DNA from: Mycolicibacterium vaccae NBRC 14118 = CIP 105934
GTDB taxonomy: Bacteria > Actinomycetota > Actinomycetes > Mycobacteriales > Mycobacteriaceae
NCBI RefSeq assembly: GCF_001552715.1
Contig: NZ_BCRS01000029.1
Location: 1-42,489, forward strand
Reading direction: 5' to 3'
Length of the DNA stretch: 42,489 nucleotides
Positions 10,087-19,358 of the stretch are shown one piece after another; position 1 is the first letter of the stretch; each line of letters starts with the position of its first letter. Both the position numbers and the translations under genes were made by a program. The notes under the pieces are model-generated. The model had not been told where the DNA came from and did no database searches. It saw nothing but the letters and a program-made list of their open reading frames with translations.

Positions 10087-10152
10087 TCAGTACGCGCCCG
10101 AGTGGCTGAGCATCGCCTTGACCGTCTTGACGGCGATCAGCAGGTCGGGGAT
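10087..10152 (-). pseudogene. 3' remnant of a polyprenyl glycosylphosphotransferase gene
   Basis: Read leftwards, this stretch encodes PDLLIAVKTVKAMLSHSGAY and a stop. That is almost the same as the last 19 residues of the full-length enzyme ending at 12338 (DLLIAIKTIKVMLSPSGAY). No sugar transferase frame continues upstream: the homology breaks off and fcl begins within about 40 bases. The simplest reading is that a second copy of this enzyme was lost by recombination, leaving only its tail, when gmd-fcl arrived or the locus was rearranged. Confidence 0.7.
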
Positions 10153-10190
10153 GGGCCGCCTGCGGCCTGCCCTCGAGTCCTGCCGGGCGG

Positions 10191-11165
10191 TCATCCGCGC
10201 AGGGTGCCGACGTGGTCGCGGTACCACGCGACCGTGCGGTCGATGCCCTCCTCTAGGCCTATTCTCGCGACCCAACCGGCCTCGGCGAGTTTGGAAACAT
10301 CGAGCAACTTCTGCGGTGTGCCATCGGGTTTGGTGGTGTCCCACTCGGTCCCTCCGGTGAAGCCGACGGCTGACGCGATCGTCTCGGCGATCTCGCGGAT
10401 GGTGACGTCGGACCCGCTCCCTACATTGACCTGCTCCGGGCCGTCGTAATGCTCGAGCAGATGGAAGCATGCATCCGCCATGTCGTCCGCGTGCAGAAAC
10501 TCACGCCGCGGTGTGCCGGTCCCCCAATTTGTCACTGACGGAGCCCCGGCCGCTGCTGCCTCGTCGTAGCGACGGATAAGTGCGGGTAGAACGTGGGAAC
10601 CGGTGGGCGAGAAGTTGTCGTTAGGTCCGTAGAGATTCGTCGGCATTGCTGAGATCCATGGCAGGCCGTACTGGCGGCGGACGGCCTGCACATGCAGGAT
10701 TCCTGAGATCTTCGCGATGGCGTATGCGTCGTTGGTCGGCTCAAGGTGTCCGGTAAGTAGCGACTCTTCCCTGATTGGCTGCTCGGCGAACTTTGGGTAG
10801 ATGCACGAGGAGCCCAGGAACAGCAGGCGCTCCACTCCCACCTCGCGAGCCGCGTCTAGGACGTTGACCTGGATACGGAGGTTATCGCTGAGAAAATCGA
10901 CGGGATAAGTGCTATTGGCAAGAATCCCACCGACTTTCGCCGCGGCAAGAACCACGTACTTCGGCTCGATCTCACGCATGTAGGCAAATACGGCGTCCCG
11001 GTCTTTTAGGTCCAGCTCGGCCGAGGTTCGACCGACGACGTTCTCAAATCCGGCTGCCTGCAGCCTGCGGACAATCGCGGAGCCGACCATGCCCCGGTGG
11101 CCGGCGACGTAAAAGGTTGCGCTGCGGTCGAGTTCACCCGGCGAGTAATTGACCTCCTCGGTCAT
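10191..11165 (-). CDS. fcl: GDP-L-fucose synthase
   Basis: This 3,5-epimerase/4-reductase turns GDP-4-keto-6-deoxy-mannose into GDP-L-fucose using NADPH. The 324-aa product has the GHRGMVGSA cofactor loop (residues 22-30), the catalytic SS pair at 119-120 and Y148xxxK152 (YAIAK), plus the family strings AAAKVGGI and [12 protein letters not shown]. It has about 15 extra N-terminal residues compared with typical members. It overlaps gmd by four bases (ATGA), and the same pair occurs as Rv1511-Rv1512 in M. tuberculosis. The product sugar would be donor to one of the cluster's glycosyltransferases. Confidence 0.95.
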   Translation of the reverse strand: MTEEVNYSPGELDRSATFYVAGHRGMVGSAIVRRLQAAGFENVVGRTSAELDLKDRDAVFAYMREIEPKYVVLAAAKVGGILANSTYPVDFLSDNLRIQVNVLDAAREVGVERLLFLGSSCIYPKFAEQPIREESLLTGHLEPTNDAYAIAKISGILHVQAVRRQYGLPWISAMPTNLYGPNDNFSPTGSHVLPALIRRYDEAAAAGAPSVTNWGTGTPRREFLHADDMADACFHLLEHYDGPEQVNVGSGSDVTIREIAETIASAVGFTGGTEWDTTKPDGTPQKLLDVSKLAEAGWVARIGLEEGIDRTVAWYRDHVGTLRG

Positions 11166-12217
11166 GCCGTCACCGGCGCGACGGCGGTGGGAGTGCGCCA
11201 GGAGTCGAGTTGCACCCGGTCGATCCAGGGCCGACCGGCGTGCTCGAGTGCCTCGACGTCGGCATCGACCATCAGGCGCGCCAGTTCGCGGCCGTCGACA
11301 GTTGGTTCCCAGCCGAGCTTGGTCCGGGCACGGGCGTTGTCCCCGATCAACGCGTCGACTTCCGTGGGCCGGAGATAGCGTTCGTCGAATCGGACGTGGT
11401 CCTCCCAGTTCAGACCCGCTCGGTCGAAGGCGATCTGGAGGAACTCACGCACGGTGATGCCCACGCCGGTAGCCAGAACGTAGTCGTCAGGTTCATCGAC
11501 CTGGAGCATCCGCCACATGCCCTCGACGTACTCAGGGGCGTAACCCCAGTCCCGGATCGCATCGAGGTTGCCCATGTAGACGTAGTCCTGCACGCCGGCC
11601 TTGATGGCGGCCACGGCCCGGGTGATCTTGCGGGTCACGAATGTCTCACCGCGGCGGGGTGATTCGTGGTTGAAGAGGATCCCATTGACCGCGAATATGC
11701 CGTATCCCTCGCGGTAGTTCTTGGTGATCCAGTAGCTGTACAGCTTGGCTGCCGCGTAGGGCGAGCGGGGATAGAACGGGGTGTCCTCGTTCTGGGGAGG
11801 GGGTGTCGCTCCGTACAGTTCGGACGACGACGCCTGATAGAACCTGGTCTTGATCCCCGAGAGGCGCACGGCTTCCAGCATTCGGATCGTGCCGGTGCCG
11901 GTGGTGTCGGCAGTGTGTTCAGGTTCGTCAAAAGACACGCGCACATGCGACTGTGCAGCGAGGTTGTATACCTCGTCAGGGTCGATGCCGGCCAGCAGGG
12001 TCACAAGCCGGGCCCCGTCGCTGAGGTCGCCGTAGTGAAGAAAGAGCTTGGCTCCGGGCAGGTGCGGGTCGACGTAAAGGTGGTCAATACGTGACGTATT
12101 AAAGGTCGAGGCGCGCCGGATCAGTCCGTGAACCTCGTAGCCCTTACTGAGGAGCAATTCGGCCAGATAAGAGCCGTCCTGGCCGGTGATACCAGTGATC
12201 AACGCCCGCTTGGTCAT
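11162..12217 (-). CDS. gmd: GDP-mannose 4,6-dehydratase
   Basis: It dehydrates GDP-D-mannose to GDP-4-keto-6-deoxy-D-mannose, the substrate of Fcl. The 351-aa short-chain dehydrogenase shows GITGQDG (9-15), LAAQSHV (87-92), the SSSELYG catalytic segment (130-136, with Glu133) and Y154xxxK158. Also typical are [16 protein letters not shown] and the C-terminal [13 protein letters not shown]. The gene is cotranscribed with fcl, which begins inside its stop codon. It follows the second sugar-1-phosphate transferase by about 120 bases on the same strand. Confidence 0.96.
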   Translation of the reverse strand: MTKRALITGITGQDGSYLAELLLSKGYEVHGLIRRASTFNTSRIDHLYVDPHLPGAKLFLHYGDLSDGARLVTLLAGIDPDEVYNLAAQSHVRVSFDEPEHTADTTGTGTIRMLEAVRLSGIKTRFYQASSSELYGATPPPQNEDTPFYPRSPYAAAKLYSYWITKNYREGYGIFAVNGILFNHESPRRGETFVTRKITRAVAAIKAGVQDYVYMGNLDAIRDWGYAPEYVEGMWRMLQVDEPDDYVLATGVGITVREFLQIAFDRAGLNWEDHVRFDERYLRPTEVDALIGDNARARTKLGWEPTVDGRELARLMVDADVEALEHAGRPWIDRVQLDSWRTPTAVAPVTA

Positions 12218-12337
12218 ACGATTCTTTCCCCCAGCAGTGTGCGGAGCCGCAGCCTCGCTGCGGGCAGTGGAACTATCAGCCTACCGACCGCTTCGAATTT
12301 CGTTGGCCCTGTGGCGGACCGCCGAACGCGACGTATT

Positions 12338-13828
12338 TCAGTACGCGCCCGAGGGGCTAAGCATGACCTTGATTGTCTTGATCGCGATTAGAAGGTCCGA
12401 GACCATAGACCAGTTCTCGACGTAGAAGAGGTCGAGCCGGACCGAGTCTTCCCAGGACAGGTCGGAGCGTCCGCTGACCTGCCACAGGCCGGTGATGCCG
12501 GGACGGACGAGGAGGCGCTTCATCGCGTGCTCGTCGTAGGCCTGAACCTCACGGGCCAGCGGCGGGCGCGGGCCCACCACGCTCATGTCACGCTTCAACA
12601 CGTTGATGAACTGCGGCAGCTCGTCGATGCTGTACTTGCGCAAAATACGCCCGACCCGCGTGATGCGCGGATCCTCGCGGATCTTGAACAGCACCCCGCC
12701 TTCGCTCTCGTTGAGGGCGGCGAGCTTGTCGACCATCTTGTCCGCGCCGTCGACCATGGTGCGGAACTTGATCATCTCGAAGGGCTTGCCGTCGAGGCCG
12801 ATGCGCTCCTGGCGGTAGAACACCGGTCCGCGGCTGGTCAGCTTCACCGCGATCGCAACAGAGAGCAGGACCGGCAGACCCACGAGTAGGACGGTGCTGG
12901 AGAACACGAGGTCGAAGAAGCGCTTCTGAAAGCGCTTGGCGCCGTTGTACTGCGGCTTCTCGACGTGGATCAGCGGCAGGCCGGCGACTGGGCGCATCTG
13001 CAGGCGCGGGCCGGCGATGTCGACGACGCCGGGTGAGACAAGGAGGTCGATGTCGAGCTTCTCGAGTTCCCACGACAGGTCGCGGATGCCGCGACCGTCG
13101 AGGCGCTCAGTCGCGGTGACCGCGACGGCGTGGCTGCCGGTGATGCGGACAGCGTCGACGACATCGGATTCGTCGCCGTACGAGGGCACTGCCCCGACAC
13201 CGGGCACGTCCACCTTGGTGCGGTGCATGGGTCCCGGGATGCAAGCGCCGACCACTTGATACTCGGAACCGGGCTCGCGGGCAAGCGATTTGGTGAGGTC
13301 GCGGACGGCGGACGTGCTACCTACCACCAATACGCGGGTGATGCAGCTTCCATGCTTAAGGCGTGCGCGTACGACTATCCGCCGCGCGATCCAGCGCCCC
13401 AAAGCTAGAAAAAGCAACCCGGCAGGGAGCGCAACCACAAGATAGCCACGGGCGATCTCGAGCTTAAACAGCATGGAGACGATTGCGACACCGCCAAAAA
13501 CCGACAGTGTTGCCAGCCAGACGCGACGGTACTCCTCCGCGCCGGATCCGATCACCCGCGGTGAGCGAGAGCGGTTGATAGAAAGAGCGACCATCCAAAG
13601 AACGGCGACGAAGCCGGACACCATCGTGTAGTCGATATATCGGTAAGTGGAGACCTCTCCAGAGAGTCCGCCGAAGCGAACCCACTGAGCCAGGCCAACA
13701 GCCGCCGCCACCCCGATCAAGTCAATCGCCACGAGACGGAGCGCATACCCTTGTTGCCAGGTAGGTATTTTGCCGGGAATCGGCACGATGTTTGCTGAAG
13801 TCCCGACCTGATCACTTACCGCCGTCAT
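12338..13828 (-). CDS. polyprenyl-phosphate sugar-1-phosphate transferase, WbaP/CpsE type (copy 2)
   Basis: Same enzyme class as the copy ending at 7619. The 496-aa product has about five N-terminal membrane helices, a central domain with VLVVGSTSAVRDL, and the catalytic C-terminal domain with FEMIKFRTM, SIDELPQFINVLKRDMS (from about residue 400), VGPRPPL and RPGITGLWQVSGRSDLS. The ATG chosen has a GGGGGG ribosome-binding stretch just ahead; an upstream in-frame start would add 16 residues of poor match. Base composition changes inside the gene: the 3' two thirds is GC-rich like the core, and from about 13,300 the 5' part is poorer. This suggests a recombinant gene. It heads an apparent operon with gmd and fcl. 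Confidence 0.92.
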   Translation of the reverse strand: MTAVSDQVGTSANIVPIPGKIPTWQQGYALRLVAIDLIGVAAAVGLAQWVRFGGLSGEVSTYRYIDYTMVSGFVAVLWMVALSINRSRSPRVIGSGAEEYRRVWLATLSVFGGVAIVSMLFKLEIARGYLVVALPAGLLFLALGRWIARRIVVRARLKHGSCITRVLVVGSTSAVRDLTKSLAREPGSEYQVVGACIPGPMHRTKVDVPGVGAVPSYGDESDVVDAVRITGSHAVAVTATERLDGRGIRDLSWELEKLDIDLLVSPGVVDIAGPRLQMRPVAGLPLIHVEKPQYNGAKRFQKRFFDLVFSSTVLLVGLPVLLSVAIAVKLTSRGPVFYRQERIGLDGKPFEMIKFRTMVDGADKMVDKLAALNESEGGVLFKIREDPRITRVGRILRKYSIDELPQFINVLKRDMSVVGPRPPLAREVQAYDEHAMKRLLVRPGITGLWQVSGRSDLSWEDSVRLDLFYVENWSMVSDLLIAIKTIKVMLSPSGAY

Positions 13829-13860
13829 GCATCCCCCCGCACAGTTCTTCCCCACCTGGC

Positions 13861-13890
13861 ACTTTAGCGCGACCACCTTGATTAACTCAA
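13861..13890 (-). promoter_or_regulatory. candidate promoter for sugar transferase-gmd-fcl
   Basis: On the minus strand, TTGAGT (13885-13890) and TAAAGT (13861-13866) are separated by 18 bases. They match the housekeeping -35 and the mycobacterial -10 pattern TANNNT. Transcription would start about 25 bases before the ATG of the sugar transferase. The -35 lies in a small inverted repeat, CCTTGA/TCAAGG (13876-13892), that could be an operator. Confidence 0.45.
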
Positions 13891-14089
13891 GGCGAACAGC
13901 TTCTTAACTCGGGAGTGTACCGTCCCCTGTCGGAACGGTCCTGATGAACGGGCATCTACGCACGGCCCTCCATCTAAGACACAAAAGCCCACAAGACGCG
14001 TTGATTAACCACGCGACACTTACTCAGACCGACGGTTGCTATCACGTTTGCCTTCGAGCAGGTGGAGAGAAGCACACCCCACTCAACAA

Positions 14090-14626
14090 CTAGGCACCGC
14101 GAGTGGACCTCGCGAGAAACTCAATGACGGGCTGAATAGCCGCGGCAATCTGAGCCCCCGCCTCCACGAATACATCAGGACCTCTCCCGATCGGGTCAGG
14201 AACATCAAGAACTCGGTTGGGCGACGCCCGCGAGCGAAATGCCGCCAGATCAGCGATACCGCAAAGCTCTGGGATAGACGCAAGCAACGCGGCCTCGTTA
14301 AGCGTGAAGGTTCGATGAAGCGAGCGCGGTGCGAGCTCAAGGACCGATGATCGGTGCTCGCGAGTCATGGTGAGAACCAAATCAGCCTCGGCGACGAGTC
14401 TCCTGGTCAACTGGCGTGCGGCGAAATCGGAGGCATCGCCCCCAAGCTGCTCAAGGACATTTGCCGCTTCGACGTGCATCCGACTCCCGATCACCGCCCT
14501 CGTACCTGCGCTAGACGCGCGCAGACCTATTACACCTAGGCGATCGGCACGGGCCAATGCAAGCCGCTCAGCAGTCGGCGAGCGGCAAATATTGCCAGTA
14601 CAGACGAATAATACGTGCAGAACCAC
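14090..14626 (-). CDS. low-molecular-weight protein tyrosine phosphatase, Wzb-like
   Basis: The protein carries the phosphatase loop CTGNICRS (C-x5-R-S) at its N-terminus and a C-terminal DVPDPIGRG with the general-acid Asp, the two hallmarks of LMW-PTPs. In Wzx/Wzy systems such enzymes (Wzb) dephosphorylate the BY-kinase Wzc. The partner kinase here is probably the gene ending at 33459, about 19 kb away. Start choice is uncertain. GTG at 14626 is in frame, but the GAAGGAG ribosome-binding site abuts it and fits better a CTG at 14620, which would give MHVLFVCTGN, the usual beginning of the family. An ATG at 14707 would add 27 unmatched residues. Confidence 0.88.
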   Translation of the reverse strand: MVLHVLFVCTGNICRSPTAERLALARADRLGVIGLRASSAGTRAVIGSRMHVEAANVLEQLGGDASDFAARQLTRRLVAEADLVLTMTREHRSSVLELAPRSLHRTFTLNEAALLASIPELCGIADLAAFRSRASPNRVLDVPDPIGRGPDVFVEAGAQIAAAIQPVIEFLARSTRGA

Positions 14627-15046
14627 TCCTTCACTAGCCGGGGCGGCAACGCTAAAAAGGGTAACTGACGAGCCTGGGCGCGCTCGCTGGGCGCGACTCA
14701 ACAGCATCGTCCAACATGGTCGCGACGAAACCCCCTAACCCTCTCTAGCTGCAATCAGGACGCGTTGGTTCTGGCCCACCCGCTCGTGCCACTTCACACG
14801 ACCACGGCAAAAGCTCTGGCGACTTGCGCTAAGCGCCAAGCTAGGTTGCACTAAACCTGCCTGACCGTGCGGGGAATCCACAGTCGATTGCTTCTGTCCG
14901 CGGCAACCTGGCGTGCCGCTTTCAAGTGTGGGATAGTTCGACACACATTTGGGGGAATTTCTAACGGCGGCAGGCCAGCCTCATCGTCTGATTGCGGAGC
15001 AATCGAGATGCGAGTGAGCGAGTCGGCAAATATAGCAAGGAAGCGC
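14627..15046. other. divergent intergenic region between phosphatase and ugd
   Basis: About 420 bases lie between the divergent starts. The ugd side has a good AAGGAAG ribosome-binding site just before its ATG. No promoter pair could be fixed with confidence; GATAGT near 14,932 is one possible -10 for the rightward genes. No protein-coding frame with family resemblance was seen. Confidence 0.4.
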
Positions 15047-16375
15047 ATGAAGATTGCAGTTCTCGGAACGGGTTACCTAGGTGCCACGCACGCGGCTGCA
15101 ATGGCAAGCATTGGCCATGAAGTTCTGGGGGTGGACGTAGACGAGGCCAAACTTGCCAAACTCAGTGCAGGCGAAATCCCCTTCTACGAACCAGGATTGG
15201 AACATCTCACGAAGCAGCAACTGGACTGCGGACGGCTGCGCTTCTCGTCGTCCTATGCTGAAGCAGCCGACTTCGCCGATGCCTTTTTCCTCGCAGTCGG
15301 CACCCCTCAACGCAGAGGCGAGTACGCAGCAGACGTTTCAGCGATCGACAGCGTGATCACTTCGCTTGCGCCGTTGATATCCCGGCCGGCTGTAATATTC
15401 GGCAAATCCACTGTGCCTGTGGGTACCGCAGAACGCCTCCGCGCACTGGCACAACATATTTCACCTGCCAACGACTCGCTAGAAGTTGCCTGGAATCCTG
15501 AGTTCCTCCGTGAGGGACATGCAATTAAAGACACGCTAGAACCCGACCGCCTCGTGCTAGGAACCGCGAGGACAGAGACAGGACGAGCCGAAGCGGTCGC
15601 GCGCGAAATCTACGCACCGCTAATTGCACGGGGTGTGCCCTTCCTTACCACCGACCTCGCAACCGCTGAGCTAGTAAAGACTTCGGCAAACGCGTTCCTG
15701 GCGACAAAGATTTCCTTTATCAATGCCGTCGCTGAAGTCTGCGAGGCCGCAGGAGCCGACGTGGTAGAGCTAGCCGATGCGCTCGGCTACGACGCCAGGA
15801 TCGGACGTGCTTTTCTCAACGCCGGCTTGGGGTTCGGGGGAGGATGCTTACCTAAGGACATTCGCGCATTCATGGCTAGGGCAGGTGAGCTGGGCGCCGA
15901 TCAGGCCCTCACCTTCCTACGCGAAGTTGACAACATCAACATGCGCCGACGGACCCAGGTCGTGGAACTTACACGCCAGATGTGCGGCTCTCTATTGGGG
16001 GTGCGGATTGCTGTGCTCGGAGCAGCCTTCAAGCCTGACTCAGATGACGTCCGAGACTCACCTGCGCTGAACGTCGCTGGCCAACTCCAACTGCAGGGCG
16101 CGGCTGTGACCGTCTACGACCCCAAAGCAATGGACAACTCCAAAGCGCTGTTCCCAACATTGGGATACTCCATGTCCGCCCTGGATGCGTGCGAACACGC
16201 CGATATCGTTCTCGTCCTTACCGAGTGGGCTGAGTTCCGCGAAATCGACCCCGGCGAACTAGCTACACATGTGAGCCACCGCCGAGTTGTAGATGGCCGC
16301 AATTGCCTCGATAGCCGAGCGTGGCGACAAGCCGGTTGGGAGTACCGAGGGTTGGGTAGACGGGGTGTGGAATGA
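15047..16375 (+). CDS. UDP-glucose 6-dehydrogenase
   Basis: It oxidises UDP-glucose twice with NAD+ to UDP-glucuronate. The 442-aa product begins MKIAVLGTGYLG, the Rossmann motif. It has FGKSTVPVGT (118-127), the ELVK catalytic Lys211, Asn215, and the catalytic Cys267 in GFGGGCLPKD. The C-terminal UDP-binding domain is complete (GAAFKPDSDDVRDSPAL). The ATG was chosen because AAGGAAG lies just ahead and it opens directly with the Rossmann strand; an upstream in-frame start adds 60 unrelated residues. Its stop overlaps the acetyltransferase start (ATGA). With the epimerase at 23491 it would supply UDP-glucuronate or UDP-galacturonate. Confidence 0.95.
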   Translation: MKIAVLGTGYLGATHAAAMASIGHEVLGVDVDEAKLAKLSAGEIPFYEPGLEHLTKQQLDCGRLRFSSSYAEAADFADAFFLAVGTPQRRGEYAADVSAIDSVITSLAPLISRPAVIFGKSTVPVGTAERLRALAQHISPANDSLEVAWNPEFLREGHAIKDTLEPDRLVLGTARTETGRAEAVAREIYAPLIARGVPFLTTDLATAELVKTSANAFLATKISFINAVAEVCEAAGADVVELADALGYDARIGRAFLNAGLGFGGGCLPKDIRAFMARAGELGADQALTFLREVDNINMRRRTQVVELTRQMCGSLLGVRIAVLGAAFKPDSDDVRDSPALNVAGQLQLQGAAVTVYDPKAMDNSKALFPTLGYSMSALDACEHADIVLVLTEWAEFREIDPGELATHVSHRRVVDGRNCLDSRAWRQAGWEYRGLGRRGVE

Positions 16376-16947
16376 CCGCCGCCCGCCGAAATCTTGCTGG
16401 GTTCACCGGGTCTGGGTACCAACGTGGGCGCTCTGTGGCTTGGCAGTTAGCATGGCTATTCGTATCGGGCGCAATCGTGATGCGTTGGTGGTGCCCAAAT
16501 CGGCTGCGCATCTTCCTTTTGCGAAAGTTTGGAGCGTCAATCGGAAACGGCGTGAATCTAAGGCATAACGTCCGCATCCATTGGCCTTGGAAACTGCACG
16601 TCGGGGACTACAGCTGGGTAGGTGAGAATACCTGGATCCTCAACCTCGAACCGGTAACGATTGGCGCCAACGTTTGCATTTCGCAGGACGTACTGCTTTG
16701 CACAGGCAGCCACGACCGACGGTCGCCTACTTTTGAATTCGACAACGCCCCGATCACCATTGAGGATGGGGCTTGGGTGGCGGCTCGCGCGACGGTCCTG
16801 CGCGGTTCCGTCATCCAACACGACGCCGTTGTCGGCGCGACCGCACTCGTTCCGGGAGGCCAAGTCAAGGCAGGAACCGTTATGGTAGCTCCTGCTGCGG
16901 TGGCGTTGGACGGTGGACACACTCGTGCTCGTGGGCCATCGGCCTGA
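16372..16947 (+). CDS. WcaF-like hexapeptide acetyltransferase
   Basis: The 191-aa protein has a short hydrophobic N-terminal region (about 24-38) and a left-handed beta-helix domain. The order RHNVRIHWPWKLHVGDYSW, then VGENTWI, VTIGANVCISQDVLLCTGSHD and ITIEDGAWVAARATVL is typical of the colanic-acid acetyltransferases WcaF/WcaB. The His in GSHD is the likely catalytic base. It would O-acetylate a sugar of the repeat unit. Translation is coupled to ugd by ATGA. About 130 bases separate it from the glycosyltransferase downstream. Confidence 0.88.
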   Translation: MTAARRNLAGFTGSGYQRGRSVAWQLAWLFVSGAIVMRWWCPNRLRIFLLRKFGASIGNGVNLRHNVRIHWPWKLHVGDYSWVGENTWILNLEPVTIGANVCISQDVLLCTGSHDRRSPTFEFDNAPITIEDGAWVAARATVLRGSVIQHDAVVGATALVPGGQVKAGTVMVAPAAVALDGGHTRARGPSA

Positions 16948-17077
16948 GTGGGAAAGCCCTGCCGATCGATCCGCATCGGCACGGCCAGCCTCGATAGAGC
17001 GCAATTGCTCTCAGTCGTGCGGGGGTGGACGTAGATTCAGCCCGCGACGAACCGCTCGCATTAGAGAGGGATGACGA

Positions 17078-18190
17078 ATGCCCACCCCATCCGCCAACCA
17101 ACCGAAGCTCCGTGTCTGCTTCTTCATCCCTGGTTTTGATTATGGCGGTGCACAGAAGCAGTGCATCCTCTTAATCAACGAACTTCAACGCAGAGACGAC
17201 GTAGAACTAACTCTGATCCGATTCCGCCCTGGAGCGCAGGATCACCTCTTAGAGACGCACAATCTCCGATGCGAATATGTCAAAGTTCGATCCAACTTCG
17301 ACATACGTGCGGTGATCACAGTTGCCCGTTTAGTCTCGGCCTATAAAATCGATGTCATTATCTCTTGGGTAAGAGTCTGCGACGTGTACTCGTACTTCAT
17401 TCGCCGCTTGACCCCCAAAGTTAGATGGGTGATGACCCAGCGGAACTCTCGCCACGCGGATACATGGCTATTTCGGCTGCGCGATTTTTTGGGCCAACGA
17501 GCCGATGCTATTGCCGCCAACTCACCAGGCGGCGTGCAGTGGTGGAGGGAAAGACGTACCGGCGGCAGCGTGCATCTAGTCAGCAACATCGCCGCTCCTC
17601 GGCACGAACCTGGCACTGAGCAACGCAAACAAAGCGTTCTCTACGTGGGCAGACTCGAACCGCAGAAGAATGTCGAAACAATGATAAAGGCATTTGCTCT
17701 TGTTGCGCAGTCTCATCCGACCGTCTCAATATGGGTTTGCGGGGATGGCTCGCTGCGAGCACAGTTAGAGCAGATCGCAGTACGGGCAGGCCTAGAAGAC
17801 AGAATTGAGTTCCTAGGCTTCAGGCAGGACGCAACCGAGTGGATGGCTCGTGCCCGGGTTGTAGTGAGCCTGAGCGACCACGAAGGAATGCCTAACGTGC
17901 TAATGGAGGCCGTTCAGGCTAAATGCACGATAGTAGCCTCAGGGATCAAAGAACATATCGACTTCCTCGGACCGTCGTATCCATTACTTGTAGAGAACCA
18001 CCACGACGCGGAAGAGGCTGCGGCAAAAATAGCTGAGGGCCTTCGAACAAACTGCAGCTCGGATCACTTAACGCATGCTCTTAAGCGCCTCGAAAGCATG
18101 GAAGCCTCCGAAGTTGCTGATTCTTACATGCAAATCTTTCAATCGGTGGCCTTACCGAAAACTGAGGGATGTAGCACGAGTGAACGATAA
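17078..18190 (+). CDS. GT4-family glycosyltransferase A
   Basis: A GT-B fold retaining glycosyltransferase of 370 aa. It opens with LRVCFFIPGFDYGGAQKQ, the donor/acceptor loop of GT4 enzymes. The C-terminal half has VLYVGRLEPQKNVETMIKA and SLSDHEGMPNVLMEAVQA, the E-x7-E motif that binds the donor nucleotide. No membrane helices; it would act at the inner membrane face on the lipid-linked oligosaccharide. Of two nearby ATGs the one at 17078 is in frame and has GAGAGGG seven bases ahead. The sugar added cannot be deduced. It overlaps the next gene by 11 bases. Confidence 0.9.
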   Translation: MPTPSANQPKLRVCFFIPGFDYGGAQKQCILLINELQRRDDVELTLIRFRPGAQDHLLETHNLRCEYVKVRSNFDIRAVITVARLVSAYKIDVIISWVRVCDVYSYFIRRLTPKVRWVMTQRNSRHADTWLFRLRDFLGQRADAIAANSPGGVQWWRERRTGGSVHLVSNIAAPRHEPGTEQRKQSVLYVGRLEPQKNVETMIKAFALVAQSHPTVSIWVCGDGSLRAQLEQIAVRAGLEDRIEFLGFRQDATEWMARARVVVSLSDHEGMPNVLMEAVQAKCTIVASGIKEHIDFLGPSYPLLVENHHDAEEAAAKIAEGLRTNCSSDHLTHALKRLESMEASEVADSYMQIFQSVALPKTEGCSTSER

Positions 18191-19358
18191 AGATACCGAC
18201 GGGCGCCCCACTCCACTTCGAGTAATAGTCATAAGTCACGCATATAACGGCCCCGGAAGGTTAGAACCGTTCGCCGAATTAGGCAAACGGGTCAATTTGA
18301 CGCTTGTAGGCCCATCGAACCATCCAAATGGGGCTTTGGAGAACTTGGCCTCCACCCGGCAACTTGTCCATATAGTTGGGTTGGACGCGATTTCATTCGG
18401 GCGCACGCAATACATGCTCCGCGGCGTGCGTTCAGTCCTTCGGAATAGCCAACCCGACATCGTCTGCATCGAGTATGACCCGTGGCACCTTCAATTCGTA
18501 CAGGTGCTGGTCGTTTTGAAACTAATACGATCAGACGCGCGCCTCATTCCTGTCGTCAAAAAAAATACTTTTAGAAATCCGTCATCAAAGTTCGGTAAGA
18601 TGAAGCGGTTGCTAGCACGTTGGGGAATAAATAGAGCAACAGCGATAATCGCGGCTAGTGGAATGACGCGCGAGATGTACATTCGCGAACTGGGAGCTCG
18701 CGAATCGCAGGTGCACGTCCAGCCGCATCTGGCTGTAGATGTTTCCCGATTTGCACCTGCGGAGTCCAAACCAGATTCTCCAACGGTCCGCATCGCCTTC
18801 GTAGGCAAAATTGGCTCCGTCAAAGGAGTGCCGGATCTCCTGTCCGCGTTCAAATTAGTACAGCAGCGGTGCACTACGACTGTCGAGCTGCGCTTGGCCG
18901 GCAGCATCGTTGATCCCACGGTTAAGTCCCTGCTGGCATCTGTGGACAGCGTAAACTACGTCGGGCCGATCAACAATGAAGAATTGCACGGATTTCTGAG
19001 CGAAGTCGATATTTTCGTAATGCCCGCACAGGTCCTTCCCGACCATCAAGAACATGATGGTCGAGCCGTTCTCGAGGCGATGTCGGCGGGAATCCCGTGC
19101 ATCGTAAGTACGAGTGGGATACTTCCCGAGCTGGTATCCCGCGCGGAAGGCCGAGTCTTTCCCACGGGTGACGTATCCCGTTTCGCGGATTGCCTCGAAG
19201 AGCTGATCACCGACTCCGAACTACGACGGGAACTCGGCAATCACGCCAGAAAGCGAGCCATGGCACAGGCCAGCCCGTCAGCACTCGCGACACAAAGGTT
19301 GGCACTATTCAACAAGTCTATGGAGGTAAAGGATGAGCAATCACCCAGCCGGCGATAA
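18180..19358 (+). CDS. GT4-family glycosyltransferase B
   Basis: This 392-aa glycosyltransferase starts at GTG (VNDKDTDG), inside the end of glycosyltransferase A, with GAGGGA about ten bases ahead. A longer in-frame start would overlap A by more than 100 bases. The C-terminal donor domain shows IAFVGKIGSVKGVPDLLSA and HDGRAVLEAMSAGIPCIVS, the GT4 signature. The N-terminal half (VIVISHAYNGPGRLEPFAEL) is less conserved. The product is soluble or peripheral. Donor and acceptor are unknown. The downstream methyltransferase starts within its last 26 bases, so A, B and the methyltransferase form one translationally coupled set. Confidence 0.88.
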   Translation: MNDKDTDGRPTPLRVIVISHAYNGPGRLEPFAELGKRVNLTLVGPSNHPNGALENLASTRQLVHIVGLDAISFGRTQYMLRGVRSVLRNSQPDIVCIEYDPWHLQFVQVLVVLKLIRSDARLIPVVKKNTFRNPSSKFGKMKRLLARWGINRATAIIAASGMTREMYIRELGARESQVHVQPHLAVDVSRFAPAESKPDSPTVRIAFVGKIGSVKGVPDLLSAFKLVQQRCTTTVELRLAGSIVDPTVKSLLASVDSVNYVGPINNEELHGFLSEVDIFVMPAQVLPDHQEHDGRAVLEAMSAGIPCIVSTSGILPELVSRAEGRVFPTGDVSRFADCLEELITDSELRRELGNHARKRAMAQASPSALATQRLALFNKSMEVKDEQSPSRR

